DNA from: Rhodocyclaceae bacterium UBA2250
GTDB lineage: Bacteria > Pseudomonadota > Gammaproteobacteria > Burkholderiales > Rhodocyclaceae
DNA: 13,814 bases
Direction of reading: 5' to 3'
NCBI GenBank assembly: GCA_002347285.1
Contig: DDXW01000039.1
Coordinates: forward strand, 1-13,814
The notes beneath the pieces are model-generated. The model was given only the letters and a program-made list of their open reading frames with translations, did no database searches and was not told the origin of the DNA. The first letter of the stretch is position 1, and each line of letters begins with the position of its first letter. Shown in pieces: positions 6,629 through 13,732 of the stretch. The position numbers and the translations under genes are program-made.

Positions 6629-7810
6629 TCAGGGATTGTGCCAGTGCGGCAGCAGCACCCACATCCGGCCCGGCTGCTTCATGCGGCCGGCGAGCGCGCC
6701 GGCGGCCGGGCCGCTGCCCCAGTAGAAGTCGGCGCGCACCGGGCCGCGGATCGCGCCGCCGGTGTCCTGCGCGAGCATCAGGCGGGTAAGCCGCTTTTCA
6801 CTGTTTGGCTCGCTGTTCGGCTGCGTGGTCGCCAGCCAGACCGGGCTGCCGAGCGGCACGTGGCGCGGATCGACGGCGATCGAGCGCTCCGGCGTCAATG
6901 GCACGCCCAGCGCCCCCGGCGGGCCGTTGCCGGTGGCTTCCAGTTCGCGGAAGAACACCAGGCTCGGGTTGGCGTTGAGCAGTTCCTGCAGGCGCTGCGG
7001 GTTGCGCTCCGCCCAGGCCTTGATGCCCTGCATCGAGGCTTCGTTGGCCTTGATCTCGCCGCGCTCGATGAGCCAGGTGCCGATCGAGCGGTAGGGATGG
7101 CCGTTCTGGTCGGCGTAGCCGATGCGCACCCGGCCGCCGTCGGCGAGCTCGACCTGGCCGGAGCCCTGGATCTGCAGGAAGAAGAAATCGACGGGATCGT
7201 CGAGCCAGAGCAGCGCGCGGCCGGCGCGGCGGGTTTCCTCGGCCGACCATTCGGCGCGGCTGTAGTAGGGCACCAGCTTCCTGCCTTCGATGCGGCCGCG
7301 CAGCCGCATGTGCTTGAGCTCGGGGTAGAGGTCGGCGAGTTCGACGACGATCAGGTCGTCGGGCGGCCCGAACACCGGCACGCCGTAGGGCGGCCGCGGC
7401 GCGCGGCTGCCGCGCACCACGGGTTCGTAGTAGCCGGTGACCAGCCCCTCGCGCCCGCCGTCGGGATTGGTCAGCGCCCAGGGGCGGAAATTCTGCTCGA
7501 ACCAGGCGCGCACTTCTGCGGGCGCCGCCTCGCCGGCGCCGAGTTTCTGCGCCGACTCGCAGGTGGCGAGCCAGAGCGGGCGCTTGGCCAGCGTCGCGCA
7601 CTCGGCGCGGAACAGCGCGAGCGCGGCGGCATGGTCGTCGCTCTCCCAGCCCGGCAGGTCGCTCCAGGCGGCCGGCTGCAGCGGCTTGGCGGCCGGCTTG
7701 GCGGGTTCGACGCCCGGGCAGGGCGGGCAGACAGGCGGGGGAGGCGGCATCGCCGCACAACCGGCGAGCACGATCAGAAAGGCGGAGAGTGTTAAATTGC
7801 GGCGCATCAT
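6629..7810 (-). CDS. mltA: Membrane-bound lytic murein transglycosylase A, lipoprotein
   Basis: 393 residues from the ATG at 7810; a second ATG follows at once at 7807. MltA cleaves the glycan strands of peptidoglycan with 1,6-anhydro ring formation, at the inner face of the outer membrane. The N-terminus MMRRNLTLSAFLIVLAGC is a lipoprotein signal peptide with lipobox LAGC, then a Pro-rich tether. The central MltA domain includes TGYYEPVVRGSR and the FFLQIQGSG block. The C-terminal 3D domain has MLAQDTGGAIRGPVRADF with conserved Asp residues, of which the one in QDTGGAI matches the family's catalytic region. An in-frame ATG at 7846 has a fair ribosome binding site but would add 12 residues before the signal peptide and run into the divergent gene, so I chose 7810. 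No clear terminator separates it from the amt regulatory region. Confidence 0.93.
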   Translation of the reverse strand: MMRRNLTLSAFLIVLAGCAAMPPPPPVCPPCPGVEPAKPAAKPLQPAAWSDLPGWESDDHAAALALFRAECATLAKRPLWLATCESAQKLGAGEAAPAEVRAWFEQNFRPWALTNPDGGREGLVTGYYEPVVRGSRAPRPPYGVPVFGPPDDLIVVELADLYPELKHMRLRGRIEGRKLVPYYSRAEWSAEETRRAGRALLWLDDPVDFFFLQIQGSGQVELADGGRVRIGYADQNGHPYRSIGTWLIERGEIKANEASMQGIKAWAERNPQRLQELLNANPSLVFFRELEATGNGPPGALGVPLTPERSIAVDPRHVPLGSPVWLATTQPNSEPNSEKRLTRLMLAQDTGGAIRGPVRADFYWGSGPAAGALAGRMKQPGRMWVLLPHWHNP

Positions 7811-7827
7811 TTTTGAAAGCTTACCCG

Positions 7828-8691
7828 ATGCAAGGACTGGACACATTGATCTCCCGCCTCGAGTTGCTGGTCGCGCGCGCCGAGGCGTTGCTGCCCCCGC
7901 CGCCGGCGCCGCCGGACTGGAACGCCGTCGCCTTCCGCTGGCGCGGCCGCCTGGAGCCGGTGCGGCATCCGCACAGGATCCGCCTCGCCGACCTCAAGGG
8001 CGTCGATGAGCAGAAGGCCGCGATCGAGCGCAACACGCGCCAGTTCGTCGCCGGCAAGCCCGCGAACAACGTGCTGCTCACGGGGGCACGCGGCACCGGC
8101 AAGTCGTCGCTGATCAAGGCGGTGCTCGACAAGTTCGCGAAGCAGGGGCTGCGGCTGATCGAGGTCGACCGCAACGACCTGGTCAACCTGCCGGAGATCA
8201 TCGACCTGGTCGCCGGCCGGCCGGAACGCTTCATCGTCTTCTGCGACGACCTTTCCTTCGAGGCCTCCGAGCCCGGCTACAAGGCGCTCAAGAGCGCGCT
8301 CGACGGCTCGATCGCCGGCGCGCCGGCGAACCTGCTGATCTACGCCACCTCGAACCGCCGCCACCTGATGCCGGAGCGCTTCGCCGAGAACCGCGAGACC
8401 GTGCACGGCGACGACGGCGAGATCCATCCGGGCGAGACGACCGAGGAGAAGGTCTCGCTCTCCGAGCGCTTCGGCCTGTGGCTGTCGTTCTATCCGTTCG
8501 ACCAGGACCACTACCTCGACATCTGCGCGCACTGGCTGCGCCAGCTCGGCGTCGCCGAAGACTCGGCGCCGGCGGGGCGGCCGCAGTGGCGCCAGGAGGC
8601 GCTGCAATGGGCGCTGCAGCGCGGCTCGCGCAGCGGCCGCGTCGCCTGGCAGTTCGCGCGCGACTTTGCCGGCAGGCATTCCGGCAAATGA
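7828..8691 (+). CDS. DUF815-family AAA+ ATP-binding protein
   Basis: 287 residues from the ATG at 7828. It matches the DUF815 family of P-loop ATPases, widespread in proteobacteria and without a firm function. Walker A is GARGTGKS at 86-93; Walker B is FIVFCDDLSFE with Asp140 and Asp141. Further on, LIYATSNRRHLMPE (sensor-1-like Asn) and LSERFGLWLSFYPF are family hallmarks. The N-terminal region is a helix followed by a Pro-rich stretch (LLPPPPAPPDW). An upstream ATG at 7789 lies inside mltA on the other strand and would add a 13-residue tail unlike the family, so the later start is preferred. No good ribosome binding site is visible. Its stop overlaps the start of the Nudix gene as ATGA, so the two are co-translated. 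Confidence 0.9.
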   Translation: MQGLDTLISRLELLVARAEALLPPPPAPPDWNAVAFRWRGRLEPVRHPHRIRLADLKGVDEQKAAIERNTRQFVAGKPANNVLLTGARGTGKSSLIKAVLDKFAKQGLRLIEVDRNDLVNLPEIIDLVAGRPERFIVFCDDLSFEASEPGYKALKSALDGSIAGAPANLLIYATSNRRHLMPERFAENRETVHGDDGEIHPGETTEEKVSLSERFGLWLSFYPFDQDHYLDICAHWLRQLGVAEDSAPAGRPQWRQEALQWALQRGSRSGRVAWQFARDFAGRHSGK

Positions 8692-9638
8692 AGGTTACCG
8701 AAGTCGCGGCGGCAGTCATCCTGCGCGCGGACGGCAGCTTCCTGCTCGGCCAGCGCGCGGCGGACACCTTCTATCCGGGCTACTGGGAGTTTCCCGGCGG
8801 CAAGGTCGAGCCGGGCGAGACGCCGCGCGATGCGCTGGTGCGCGAACTGCATGAGGAGCTGGAAATCGAGGTGACCGCGGCGACGCCGTGGATCGTGCGC
8901 GAGCACGTCTACGAGCACGCCCACGTGCGGCTCAACTTCTTCCGGGTGACCGGATGGCGCGGCGAACTGCGCGACCACGTGCATGCGGCGCTGGCATGGC
9001 AGCGGCCCAGCGCGCCCAGCGTGGCGCCGATGCTGCCGGCCAACGCGCCGGTGCTCGCGGCGCTCGCGCTGCCGGATGCCTATGGCATCACGCATGCGTG
9101 GCGGATCGGCGTCGCCGCGCAGCTCGCGGCGCTCGATGCCGCGCTGGAGCGCGGCCTCAGGCTGGTGCAACTGCGCGAGGGCGCGCTGCCGGAGGCGCAG
9201 CGCGAATCCTTCGTTTCCGCCGCCGTGGCCCGCTGCCAGCGCCATGGGGCGCGGGTGCTGGTGAATGGCGACGCGCAGCTCGCGCGCGCGGCCGGCGCCG
9301 ACGGCCTGCACCTGCCGGCGCGCCAGCTGATGGCGCTCGACCGGCGCCCGCCGTTTCCGCTGGTCGGCGCCTCCTGCCACGAGCGCCGCGAACTCGAGCA
9401 CGCCGCGCGGCTCGGCCTCGACTTCGCCGTGTTCGGCCCGGTGCGGCGGACCGCGACGCATCCCGGCGTGGCCGGCATCGGCTGGGAGGGATTCGGGAAG
9501 GCTGTCGCCGGCCTGCCGCTGCCGGTCTATGCGATCGGCGGATTATCCGCCGCCGAGTTATCGGACGCGCTGGGCGCCGGCGCGCAGGGCATCGCCGCTA
9601 TTCGCGCGGCGTGGCCGGCGGCGGCTCCGTCGCGTTGA
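8688..9638 (+). CDS. Nudix (MutT-like) hydrolase fused to a ThiE/TenI-like domain
   Basis: 316 residues. The N-terminal half is a MutT-type Nudix hydrolase, likely removing oxidised dGTP (8-oxo-dGTP) from the nucleotide pool. It has FPGGKVEPGETPRDALVREL with the Nudix box from Gly38 to Ile60; the usual Gly before the last hydrophobic residue is Glu59. The C-terminal half (about 135-316) is a thiamine-phosphate-synthase-like TIM barrel: VQLREG, VNGDAQLARAAGADGLHL, GASCH, FGPVRRTATHPG and YAIGGL. The REK lysine and HLGQED acidic motif of true ThiE are changed to REG and HLPARQ, so TenI-like or non-catalytic function is more likely than thiamine synthesis. This fusion is common in beta- and gammaproteobacteria beside yacG/zapD. 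The last 41 bp overlap the end of yacG on the opposite strand. Confidence 0.92.
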   Translation: MKVTEVAAAVILRADGSFLLGQRAADTFYPGYWEFPGGKVEPGETPRDALVRELHEELEIEVTAATPWIVREHVYEHAHVRLNFFRVTGWRGELRDHVHAALAWQRPSAPSVAPMLPANAPVLAALALPDAYGITHAWRIGVAAQLAALDAALERGLRLVQLREGALPEAQRESFVSAAVARCQRHGARVLVNGDAQLARAAGADGLHLPARQLMALDRRPPFPLVGASCHERRELEHAARLGLDFAVFGPVRRTATHPGVAGIGWEGFGKAVAGLPLPVYAIGGLSAAELSDALGAGAQGIAAIRAAWPAAAPSR

Positions 9639-9801
9639 AATCGTCGGCCGGCGCGCCGCCGGCGATCCGGTGGCCGTCGTTCGCCCAGGCGCCGAGGTCG
9701 ATCTGGCGGCAGCGCGCGGAGCAGAACGGCCGGAACGGGCTGTCCGGCCCCCAGACGACGGGCGCGCCGCAATGCGGGCAATTGACGATGCGCGTATTCA
9801 T
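9598..9801 (-). CDS. yacG: DNA gyrase inhibitor / zinc-binding protein YacG
   Basis: 67 residues, the family's usual size. Four cysteines form the zinc site: Cys8 and Cys11 (CPHC), Cys27 and Cys31 (CSARC), followed by the conserved RQIDLGAWA. YacG binds GyrB and blocks gyrase from DNA in E. coli. The C-terminal tail is Pro-rich. It begins 13 bp after the antitoxin stop, so in this genome it is likely read through from the toxin-antitoxin operon or from zapD. Only a weak ribosome binding site (GAGAA) is visible. Its end runs 41 bp into the convergent Nudix gene. Confidence 0.93.
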   Translation of the reverse strand: MNTRIVNCPHCGAPVVWGPDSPFRPFCSARCRQIDLGAWANDGHRIAGGAPADDFNATEPPPATPRE

Positions 9802-9814
9802 GGCGTGTTCTCGA

Positions 9815-10132
9815 TCAGGCGACTATCCGCTCGCGCTCCGTGAGCGGCAGCGCGCGCATGACGGACTTGTGATCTTTCGCAATCACATTCAGCAGGACAA
9901 GCGCAGGCCCGGCCGGGGCGCGGTCGCCGCGCTCCCAGTGCCGCAACGTCGCCACGGAAAACCCGAAGCGGGCGGCGAATTGCTCTTGCGTCATGCCGAC
10001 ACGCTGGCGCAGTTTCCGCACGTCGACATCATGCGGCCGATAGACCCGCACGCCCGCGCCGGCTTTCTCGCCTTTCGCGTGCGCTATCGCTTCCGTCAGT
10101 CCCGCCTTGATGCTTTCGAATGCCTTGCCCAT
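9815..10132 (-). CDS. Xre-family antitoxin (NadS/HigA-like)
   Basis: 105 residues. A helix-turn-helix of the Xre/lambda-repressor type occupies about 39-86: RKLRQRVGMTQEQFAARFGFSVATLRHWERG. The N-terminal 38 residues likely include the toxin-neutralising part. It is encoded second, 3 bp after the RelE-like toxin gene, the toxin-first order of higBA-type and NadS-type systems. A ribosome binding site (GGGAG) sits in the end of the toxin gene. It would repress the operon through the palindrome just before the toxin start. Confidence 0.88.
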   Translation of the reverse strand: MGKAFESIKAGLTEAIAHAKGEKAGAGVRVYRPHDVDVRKLRQRVGMTQEQFAARFGFSVATLRHWERGDRAPAGPALVLLNVIAKDHKSVMRALPLTERERIVA

Positions 10133-10135
10133 GAT

Positions 10136-10471
10136 TCAGTCTCCCAGCCAATGATCTACCAGCATTTCCACCAGCCCCGCCAAGTCGTTGCGCTCCGCCT
10201 TGCTCAAGTTTGCCCGCTCATTTTTCGCAAACAGGGTCAGCAAATAAAGCGGCATCGCTTCGCTATGGACGTAGTAGATAACCCGCACGCCGCCGCTTTT
10301 ACCCATGCCGGCCCTTGCCCAGCGCAGTTTCCGCACGCCGCCGGTTCCTTCGATCAGGTCGCCGGCTTTCGGATGCGCCGCCAAGTAGGAAACCACGTCC
10401 ATCCGCTCCGCTGCCGTCAGCAACTTTTCGGCGCGATGCAGGTAGGCAACAGTCTCGGCGACGGTTTGCAT
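10136..10471 (-). CDS. RelE/HigB-like toxin of a type II toxin-antitoxin pair
   Basis: 111 residues. The RelE-superfamily pattern is visible: VVSYLAAHPKAGDLIEGTGGVRKLRWAR, then GGVRVIYYV, then MPLYLLTLFAKNERANLSKAERNDL, matching the RelE-like (COG4737-type) toxins that pair with NadS/HigA antitoxins. Such toxins cleave mRNA, usually at the ribosome; activity here is inferred. It starts only 5 bp downstream of a palindromic operator, with a very short leader and no clear ribosome binding site. The full-length frame and intact partner suggest a working module. Confidence 0.88.
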   Translation of the reverse strand: MQTVAETVAYLHRAEKLLTAAERMDVVSYLAAHPKAGDLIEGTGGVRKLRWARAGMGKSGGVRVIYYVHSEAMPLYLLTLFAKNERANLSKAERNDLAGLVEMLVDHWLGD

Positions 10472-10475
10472 TGTC

Positions 10476-10490
10476 TAATCCAATGGATTA
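10476..10490. promoter_or_regulatory. Palindromic operator of the toxin-antitoxin operon
   Basis: TAATCCAATGGATTA: two perfect 7-bp arms around one central base. It lies between the putative -10 box and the toxin ATG, over the expected start of transcription. This is where an Xre antitoxin would be expected to bind and repress. AT-rich arms like these are typical of such repressors. Confidence 0.7.
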
Positions 10491-10491
10491 C

Positions 10492-10519
10492 ATGATAGCG
10501 CATTGCGGGGGCGAAGCAA
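10492..10519 (-). promoter_or_regulatory. Sigma-70 promoter of the toxin-antitoxin operon
   Basis: Minus strand: -35 TTGCTT (10514-10519), 16-bp spacer, -10 TATCAT (10492-10497). Start of transcription would fall near 10485, inside the palindrome, leaving about 14 bases of leader. The pair lies directly upstream of the toxin and within non-coding DNA. Confidence 0.6.
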
Positions 10520-10522
10520 TGC
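10500..10522. repeat. Second inverted repeat within the toxin-antitoxin promoter
   Basis: GCATTGC (10500-10506) and GCAATGC (10516-10522) are perfect 7-bp inverted arms with a 9-bp spacer. They span the -35 box and spacer, with 16 bp between arm starts. It could be a second regulator site or an mRNA-independent coincidence; the first palindrome has a different sequence. Confidence 0.45.
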
Positions 10523-10617
10523 CCTTCGTTTTCTTTGCAGCGCGCCGGGACGGTGCGGCAGGTTCCAATTCGCGCGGAGTTTTAGTTCCGGCATCACGCC
10601 CGCAAGCGGGGCATGAG

Positions 10618-10650
10618 TCTGCACTGAAACTGCGTTTCAGAGATTGCAGA
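10618..10650. repeat. Stem-loop spanning the zapD stop codon
   Basis: CTGAAAC (10624-10630), loop TGC, GTTTCAG (10634-10640) pair perfectly. An outer TCTGCA (10618-10623) pairs with TGCAGA (10645-10650) after a 4-base bulge. On the minus strand it covers the last zapD codons and stop and is not followed by a T-run, so it is not a standard intrinsic terminator. It may still slow or stabilise the zapD transcript end, or mark the insertion edge of the toxin-antitoxin module. Confidence 0.45.
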
Positions 10651-11392
10651 AGGTCAGCTCGAACTCGACGTCGGCTTCCAGCTGGCGCGGCCGCATGTCC
10701 ATGTCGGGGACGGTGAAGCGGATGTTGAGGGCGTACTTGTTCGCGCTGATCTCCGGCACGGCAGCCTGGCTGCGCGGCACGCGCAGGCGGATCAGCTGCG
10801 CGGCGCGGCCGGACAGCATCTGCTGGAAGGCGCCGCGCACTGCGAGCTGGCGCTCGGGACGCCCGGAGGAGCGCAGCAGGCGCAGCACGATGCCGAGGCC
10901 GGCGCGGATCGGCAGCAGCGGCGTGATCCAGCCGGTCAGGTCGTGGCCGCGCTGGGCCGCGTCGCGGTTGAGCCAGAAGTGGTAGGCCGGCAGGTCGAAT
11001 TCGCACACGCCGCCCGGAATGCCGATGCGGTTCCTGATGCTCATCAGCCAGTCGTTCTCGCGCAGGTACTGGCCGGTCTTGCCCTGCATCGCCAGCAGCG
11101 CGGCGGACGATTGCTCGATTTCGTAGAGCGCGCCGGAGAGGGCGTCTTCCGAGATGTCGGGGTTGTTGCGGAACGACAGCAGGATCTGGCGCTGGCGCTC
11201 GAGTTCCTGCACGAGGTCGAACTTGAGGTCGGCGCGGCCGACGATCTCGAGGATGTCGAAGAGCGTCACCAGGGCCACGTGGTGCTCCTCGGGCCCCTCC
11301 GCCGCGATGAAATGGAGCATCCGCTCGAACAGATCCTCGAGCCGCAGCAGGGTGCGAATGCGCTCGTTCAGCGGATAGTCGTAAGTGATCAC
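10637..11392 (-). CDS. zapD: Cell division protein ZapD (FtsZ-bundling)
   Basis: 251 residues, the standard ZapD (DUF1342) length. ZapD cross-links FtsZ filaments and helps Z-ring integrity in the cytoplasm. The N-terminus ITYDYPLNERIRTLLRLEDLF is the family hallmark and fixes a GTG start at 11392. Helical bundles and ENDWLMSIRNRIGIPGG follow, then the C-terminal beta domain ending ELTFCNL. Upstream lies coaE with a 103-bp gap that contains a possible promoter. Downstream the expected neighbour is yacG, but a toxin-antitoxin pair lies between. Confidence 0.95.
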   Translation of the reverse strand: MITYDYPLNERIRTLLRLEDLFERMLHFIAAEGPEEHHVALVTLFDILEIVGRADLKFDLVQELERQRQILLSFRNNPDISEDALSGALYEIEQSSAALLAMQGKTGQYLRENDWLMSIRNRIGIPGGVCEFDLPAYHFWLNRDAAQRGHDLTGWITPLLPIRAGLGIVLRLLRSSGRPERQLAVRGAFQQMLSGRAAQLIRLRVPRSQAAVPEISANKYALNIRFTVPDMDMRPRQLEADVEFELTFCNL

Positions 11393-11417
11393 GCGGCGGT
11401 CCCGGAAAATTTAGGGA

Positions 11418-11446
11418 ATTCTGAACGAATTATCCGCGATTCTCAA
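11418..11446 (-). promoter_or_regulatory. Possible sigma-70 promoter of zapD
   Basis: In the 103-bp coaE-zapD gap the minus strand has TTGAGA (11441-11446), a 17-bp spacer and CAGAAT (11418-11423), about 25 bp before the GTG. The gap is AT-richer than its surroundings. The -10 matches only four of six positions, so this is tentative. Confidence 0.35.
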
Positions 11447-11495
11447 CACGAACTCGGCCAGAAACCTCCCGCAATCATGGAGTTCGAACGCGAAC

Positions 11496-12113
11496 CTAGC
11501 GGCGTTTCGCCAGCGCCAGGTACTTCGCGTGCAGGGCGTCGACCTGGGCGTCGAGCGCCGCCAGATCGGCCGCGTTGTCGATGACGTCGTCGGCGGCGGC
11601 CAGCCGTTCGGCCCGGCTCGCCTGCGCGTCGAGGATCGCCTGCGCCTCCGTGCACCGCATCCCGCTGCGGGCCATCACGCGGGCGATCTGGGCCTCTTCG
11701 GGGCAGTCGACGACGCAGATGCGATCGACGCGCTCCCGGTAGCCGCCGGACTCGACCAGCAGCGGCACCACCAGCACGACATAGGGAAACTCGGCGCCGG
11801 CGAGGCGGCGCTGGACCTCCTCGGCGCTCGCTTGGCGGATCAAAGGATGCAGGATCGCCTCGAGCCGCCGGCGCGCCGCGGGGTCGGCGAACACGAGGCG
11901 GCGCATCGCGGCGCGGTCGAGCGCGCCGTCGGGCGCGATCACTCCGTCGCCGAACGCGGCGCGGATCGGGGCGATCCCGGCACCGCCCGGCGCGGTCAGC
12001 CGGTGCGCGATCGCGTCGGTGTCGACGACGGCCGCGCCGCGCGCCGCGAAGCGCTCGGCCACCGCGCTCTTGCCGCTGCCGATGCCGCCGGTCAGACCGA
12101 CAACGAGACTCAT
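11496..12113 (-). CDS. coaE: Dephospho-CoA kinase
   Basis: 205 residues, normal for the family. It catalyses the last step of coenzyme A synthesis, ATP-dependent phosphorylation of dephospho-CoA at the 3'-OH of ribose. P-loop GGIGSGKS lies at 9-16, DTD at 31-33, then RRRLEAILHPLI and VVLVVPLLVESG, which are substrate and lid motifs of CoaE. The start overlaps the stop of the small membrane protein as ATGA. In many betaproteobacteria coaE follows pilBCD genes; here it follows trpB2 and a small gene instead. Confidence 0.95.
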   Translation of the reverse strand: MSLVVGLTGGIGSGKSAVAERFAARGAAVVDTDAIAHRLTAPGGAGIAPIRAAFGDGVIAPDGALDRAAMRRLVFADPAARRRLEAILHPLIRQASAEEVQRRLAGAEFPYVVLVVPLLVESGGYRERVDRICVVDCPEEAQIARVMARSGMRCTEAQAILDAQASRAERLAAADDVIDNAADLAALDAQVDALHAKYLALAKRR

Positions 12114-12313
12114 TGAATCGTCTTCTCGTCTGTTTCGGCGACGGGCGCCGGCGGCTTGGCCGGCACCGCCGGGGCGATGCGCAGCTTTTCCGGGTCGATC
12201 TGCTGCGCGAGTCGCGCGGACTCGCCCTTCCTCTCCGGCGTGCCGAGGTAGCCCTGGCTCCAGAGGAGGAGCGCCAGGTTGACGAGCAGCAGGACGAGGA
12301 AGACGAGCCGCAT
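12110..12313 (-). CDS. Small single-pass membrane protein, function unknown
   Basis: 67 residues. Residues 2-18 (RLVFLVLLLVNLALLLW) form one membrane segment, followed by a polar, Pro/Ala-rich tail with RLAQQIDPEKLRI. It has no lipobox or cleavage site, so an inner-membrane anchor with the tail outside or inside cannot be decided. It recalls the N-terminal anchor and lead-in of SPOR-domain proteins in related bacteria, but the SPOR domain itself is absent; this resemblance is from memory. It starts 16 bp after the trpB2 stop and its stop overlaps the coaE start, so it is a co-transcribed gene. Confidence 0.75.
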   Translation of the reverse strand: MRLVFLVLLLVNLALLLWSQGYLGTPERKGESARLAQQIDPEKLRIAPAVPAKPPAPVAETDEKTIQ

Positions 12314-12329
12314 CGGCGCTGCGCCGGCC

Positions 12330-13694
12330 TCAGCCCACCTTCGGCAGATGCCTGAGGGATTCCTGGATCGCCTCGGCGGGGTACTCGAAGTCGGTCAGCT
12401 TGCCGGCGAAGTAACTTTCGTAGGCCGTCATGTCGAAGTGGCCATGGCCGGACAGGTTGAAGAACAGCGTCTTCGGCTCGCCGGTTTGCTTGCAGCGCAG
12501 CGCCTCGTCGATGCAGGCGCGGATGCCGTGGCAGGACTCGGGCGCCGGGATGATGCCCTCGGCGCGCGCGAACATCACGCCGGCCTCGAAGGTGGCGACC
12601 TGCGGCACGGCGACCGCCTCGATCAGCTTCTCGTGGTGGAGCTGCGAGACCAGCGGGCTGTCGCCGTGGTAGCGCAGGCCGCCGGCGTGGATGCCCGGCG
12701 GCATGAAGTCGTGGCCGAGCGTGTACATCTTCATCAGCGGCGTGTAGCCGGTCGCGTCGCCGTAGTCGTAGGCGTAGACGCCCTTGGTCAGCGTCGGGCA
12801 GGAGGCCGGCTCGACCGCGACGCAGCGCAGGTTGCTGGCGCGCTTGTCGCCGGCCGCCTTGTCGGCCAGGAAGGGGAAGGCCGCGCCGCCGAAATTGGAG
12901 CCGCCGCCGCAGGGCGCGAAGATCATGTCCGGATATTCGCCGAACTTCTCGAACTGCTTCTTCGCCTCGAGGCCGACGATGGTCTGGTGCAGGATGACGT
13001 GATTCAGCACCGAGCCCAGCGCATACTTGCTGCCGGGGGTCGTCACCACCTCTTCGACCGCCTCGGAGATCGCGATGCCGAGGCTGCCCTGGTTGTTCGG
13101 ATCCTGCGCCAGCAGGTCGCGGCCGGTCTTGGTCAGGTTGGTCGGGCTGGCGAGCACCTCGCCGCCCCAGGTCTGCATCATCAGGCGGCGGTAGGGCTTC
13201 TGCTCGTAGCTGACCTTGACCATGTAGATGCGCACCGGCAGGCCGAACATCTGGCCGGCGAAGGCCAGCGAGGAGCCCCACTGGCCGGCGCCGGTTTCCG
13301 TGACCAGGCGCTTGGTGCCGGCGACCTTGTTGAACCAGGCCTGCGGAATGGCGGAGTTCGGCTTGTGCGAACCGGCCGGCGAGACGCCCTCGTACTTGTA
13401 GAAGATCTTCGCCGGCGTGCCGAGGATCTTCTCGAGGCGCTCGGCGCGGCACAGCGGGCTCGGCCGCCACAGCGCGTAGGCTGCACGCACTTCGTCGGGA
13501 ATCGGAATCCAGCGCTCGGCCGACATCTCCTGCTCGAGGATCGGGCCGGGGAAGATCGCCAGCATCTGCTCCGGACCGACCGGCTTGCCGTCCGGCCCGA
13601 GCGGCGGCGCCGGCGGGCTCGGCAGATCGGCGGCGACGTTGTACCAGTGCGTCGGAATTTCCGCTTCGTCGAGGATGATGCGCGTCTGACCCAT
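12330..13694 (-). CDS. trpB2: TrpB2-type tryptophan synthase beta-like PLP enzyme
   Basis: 454 residues, the longer TrpB2 form (standard TrpB is about 400). TrpB enzymes join indole and serine to make tryptophan; TrpB2 members work without a TrpA partner or on other substrates. WRPSPLCRAERLEKILG is followed by KYEGVSPAGSHKPNSA with the PLP lysine at 111, then TETGAGQWGSSLA and the phosphate-binding loop CGGGSNFGGA. The C-terminal SGHGHFD is a TrpB2 mark. The start at 13694 has a strong ribosome binding site (GGGAGG, 13705-13710); the frame is open upstream to 13775, but that part is unlike the family. No trpA or trpF is nearby. It leads an operon-like run with the small membrane protein and coaE. 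Confidence 0.93.
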   Translation of the reverse strand: MGQTRIILDEAEIPTHWYNVAADLPSPPAPPLGPDGKPVGPEQMLAIFPGPILEQEMSAERWIPIPDEVRAAYALWRPSPLCRAERLEKILGTPAKIFYKYEGVSPAGSHKPNSAIPQAWFNKVAGTKRLVTETGAGQWGSSLAFAGQMFGLPVRIYMVKVSYEQKPYRRLMMQTWGGEVLASPTNLTKTGRDLLAQDPNNQGSLGIAISEAVEEVVTTPGSKYALGSVLNHVILHQTIVGLEAKKQFEKFGEYPDMIFAPCGGGSNFGGAAFPFLADKAAGDKRASNLRCVAVEPASCPTLTKGVYAYDYGDATGYTPLMKMYTLGHDFMPPGIHAGGLRYHGDSPLVSQLHHEKLIEAVAVPQVATFEAGVMFARAEGIIPAPESCHGIRACIDEALRCKQTGEPKTLFFNLSGHGHFDMTAYESYFAGKLTDFEYPAEAIQESLRHLPKVG

Positions 13695-13732
13695 GGTTTT
13701 CTTCCCTCCCGCGAGATTTATTAGGAAACCGA

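Noticed and set aside
5283..6725. A 480-codon plus-strand frame opposite amt
   Set aside because: Low-complexity Ala/Glu/Asp-rich composition, running antisense to a clear transporter and its promoter.
6515..7795. A 426-codon plus-strand frame opposite mltA
   Set aside because: No recognisable motif; mltA on the other strand has signal peptide, lipobox and domains.
7807..8679. A 290-codon minus-strand frame opposite the DUF815 gene
   Set aside because: Antisense image of a P-loop ATPase with clear Walker motifs; composition only.
12279..13724. A 481-codon plus-strand frame opposite trpB2
   Set aside because: It is the antisense image of a strongly conserved PLP enzyme and shows no domain or ribosome binding site.
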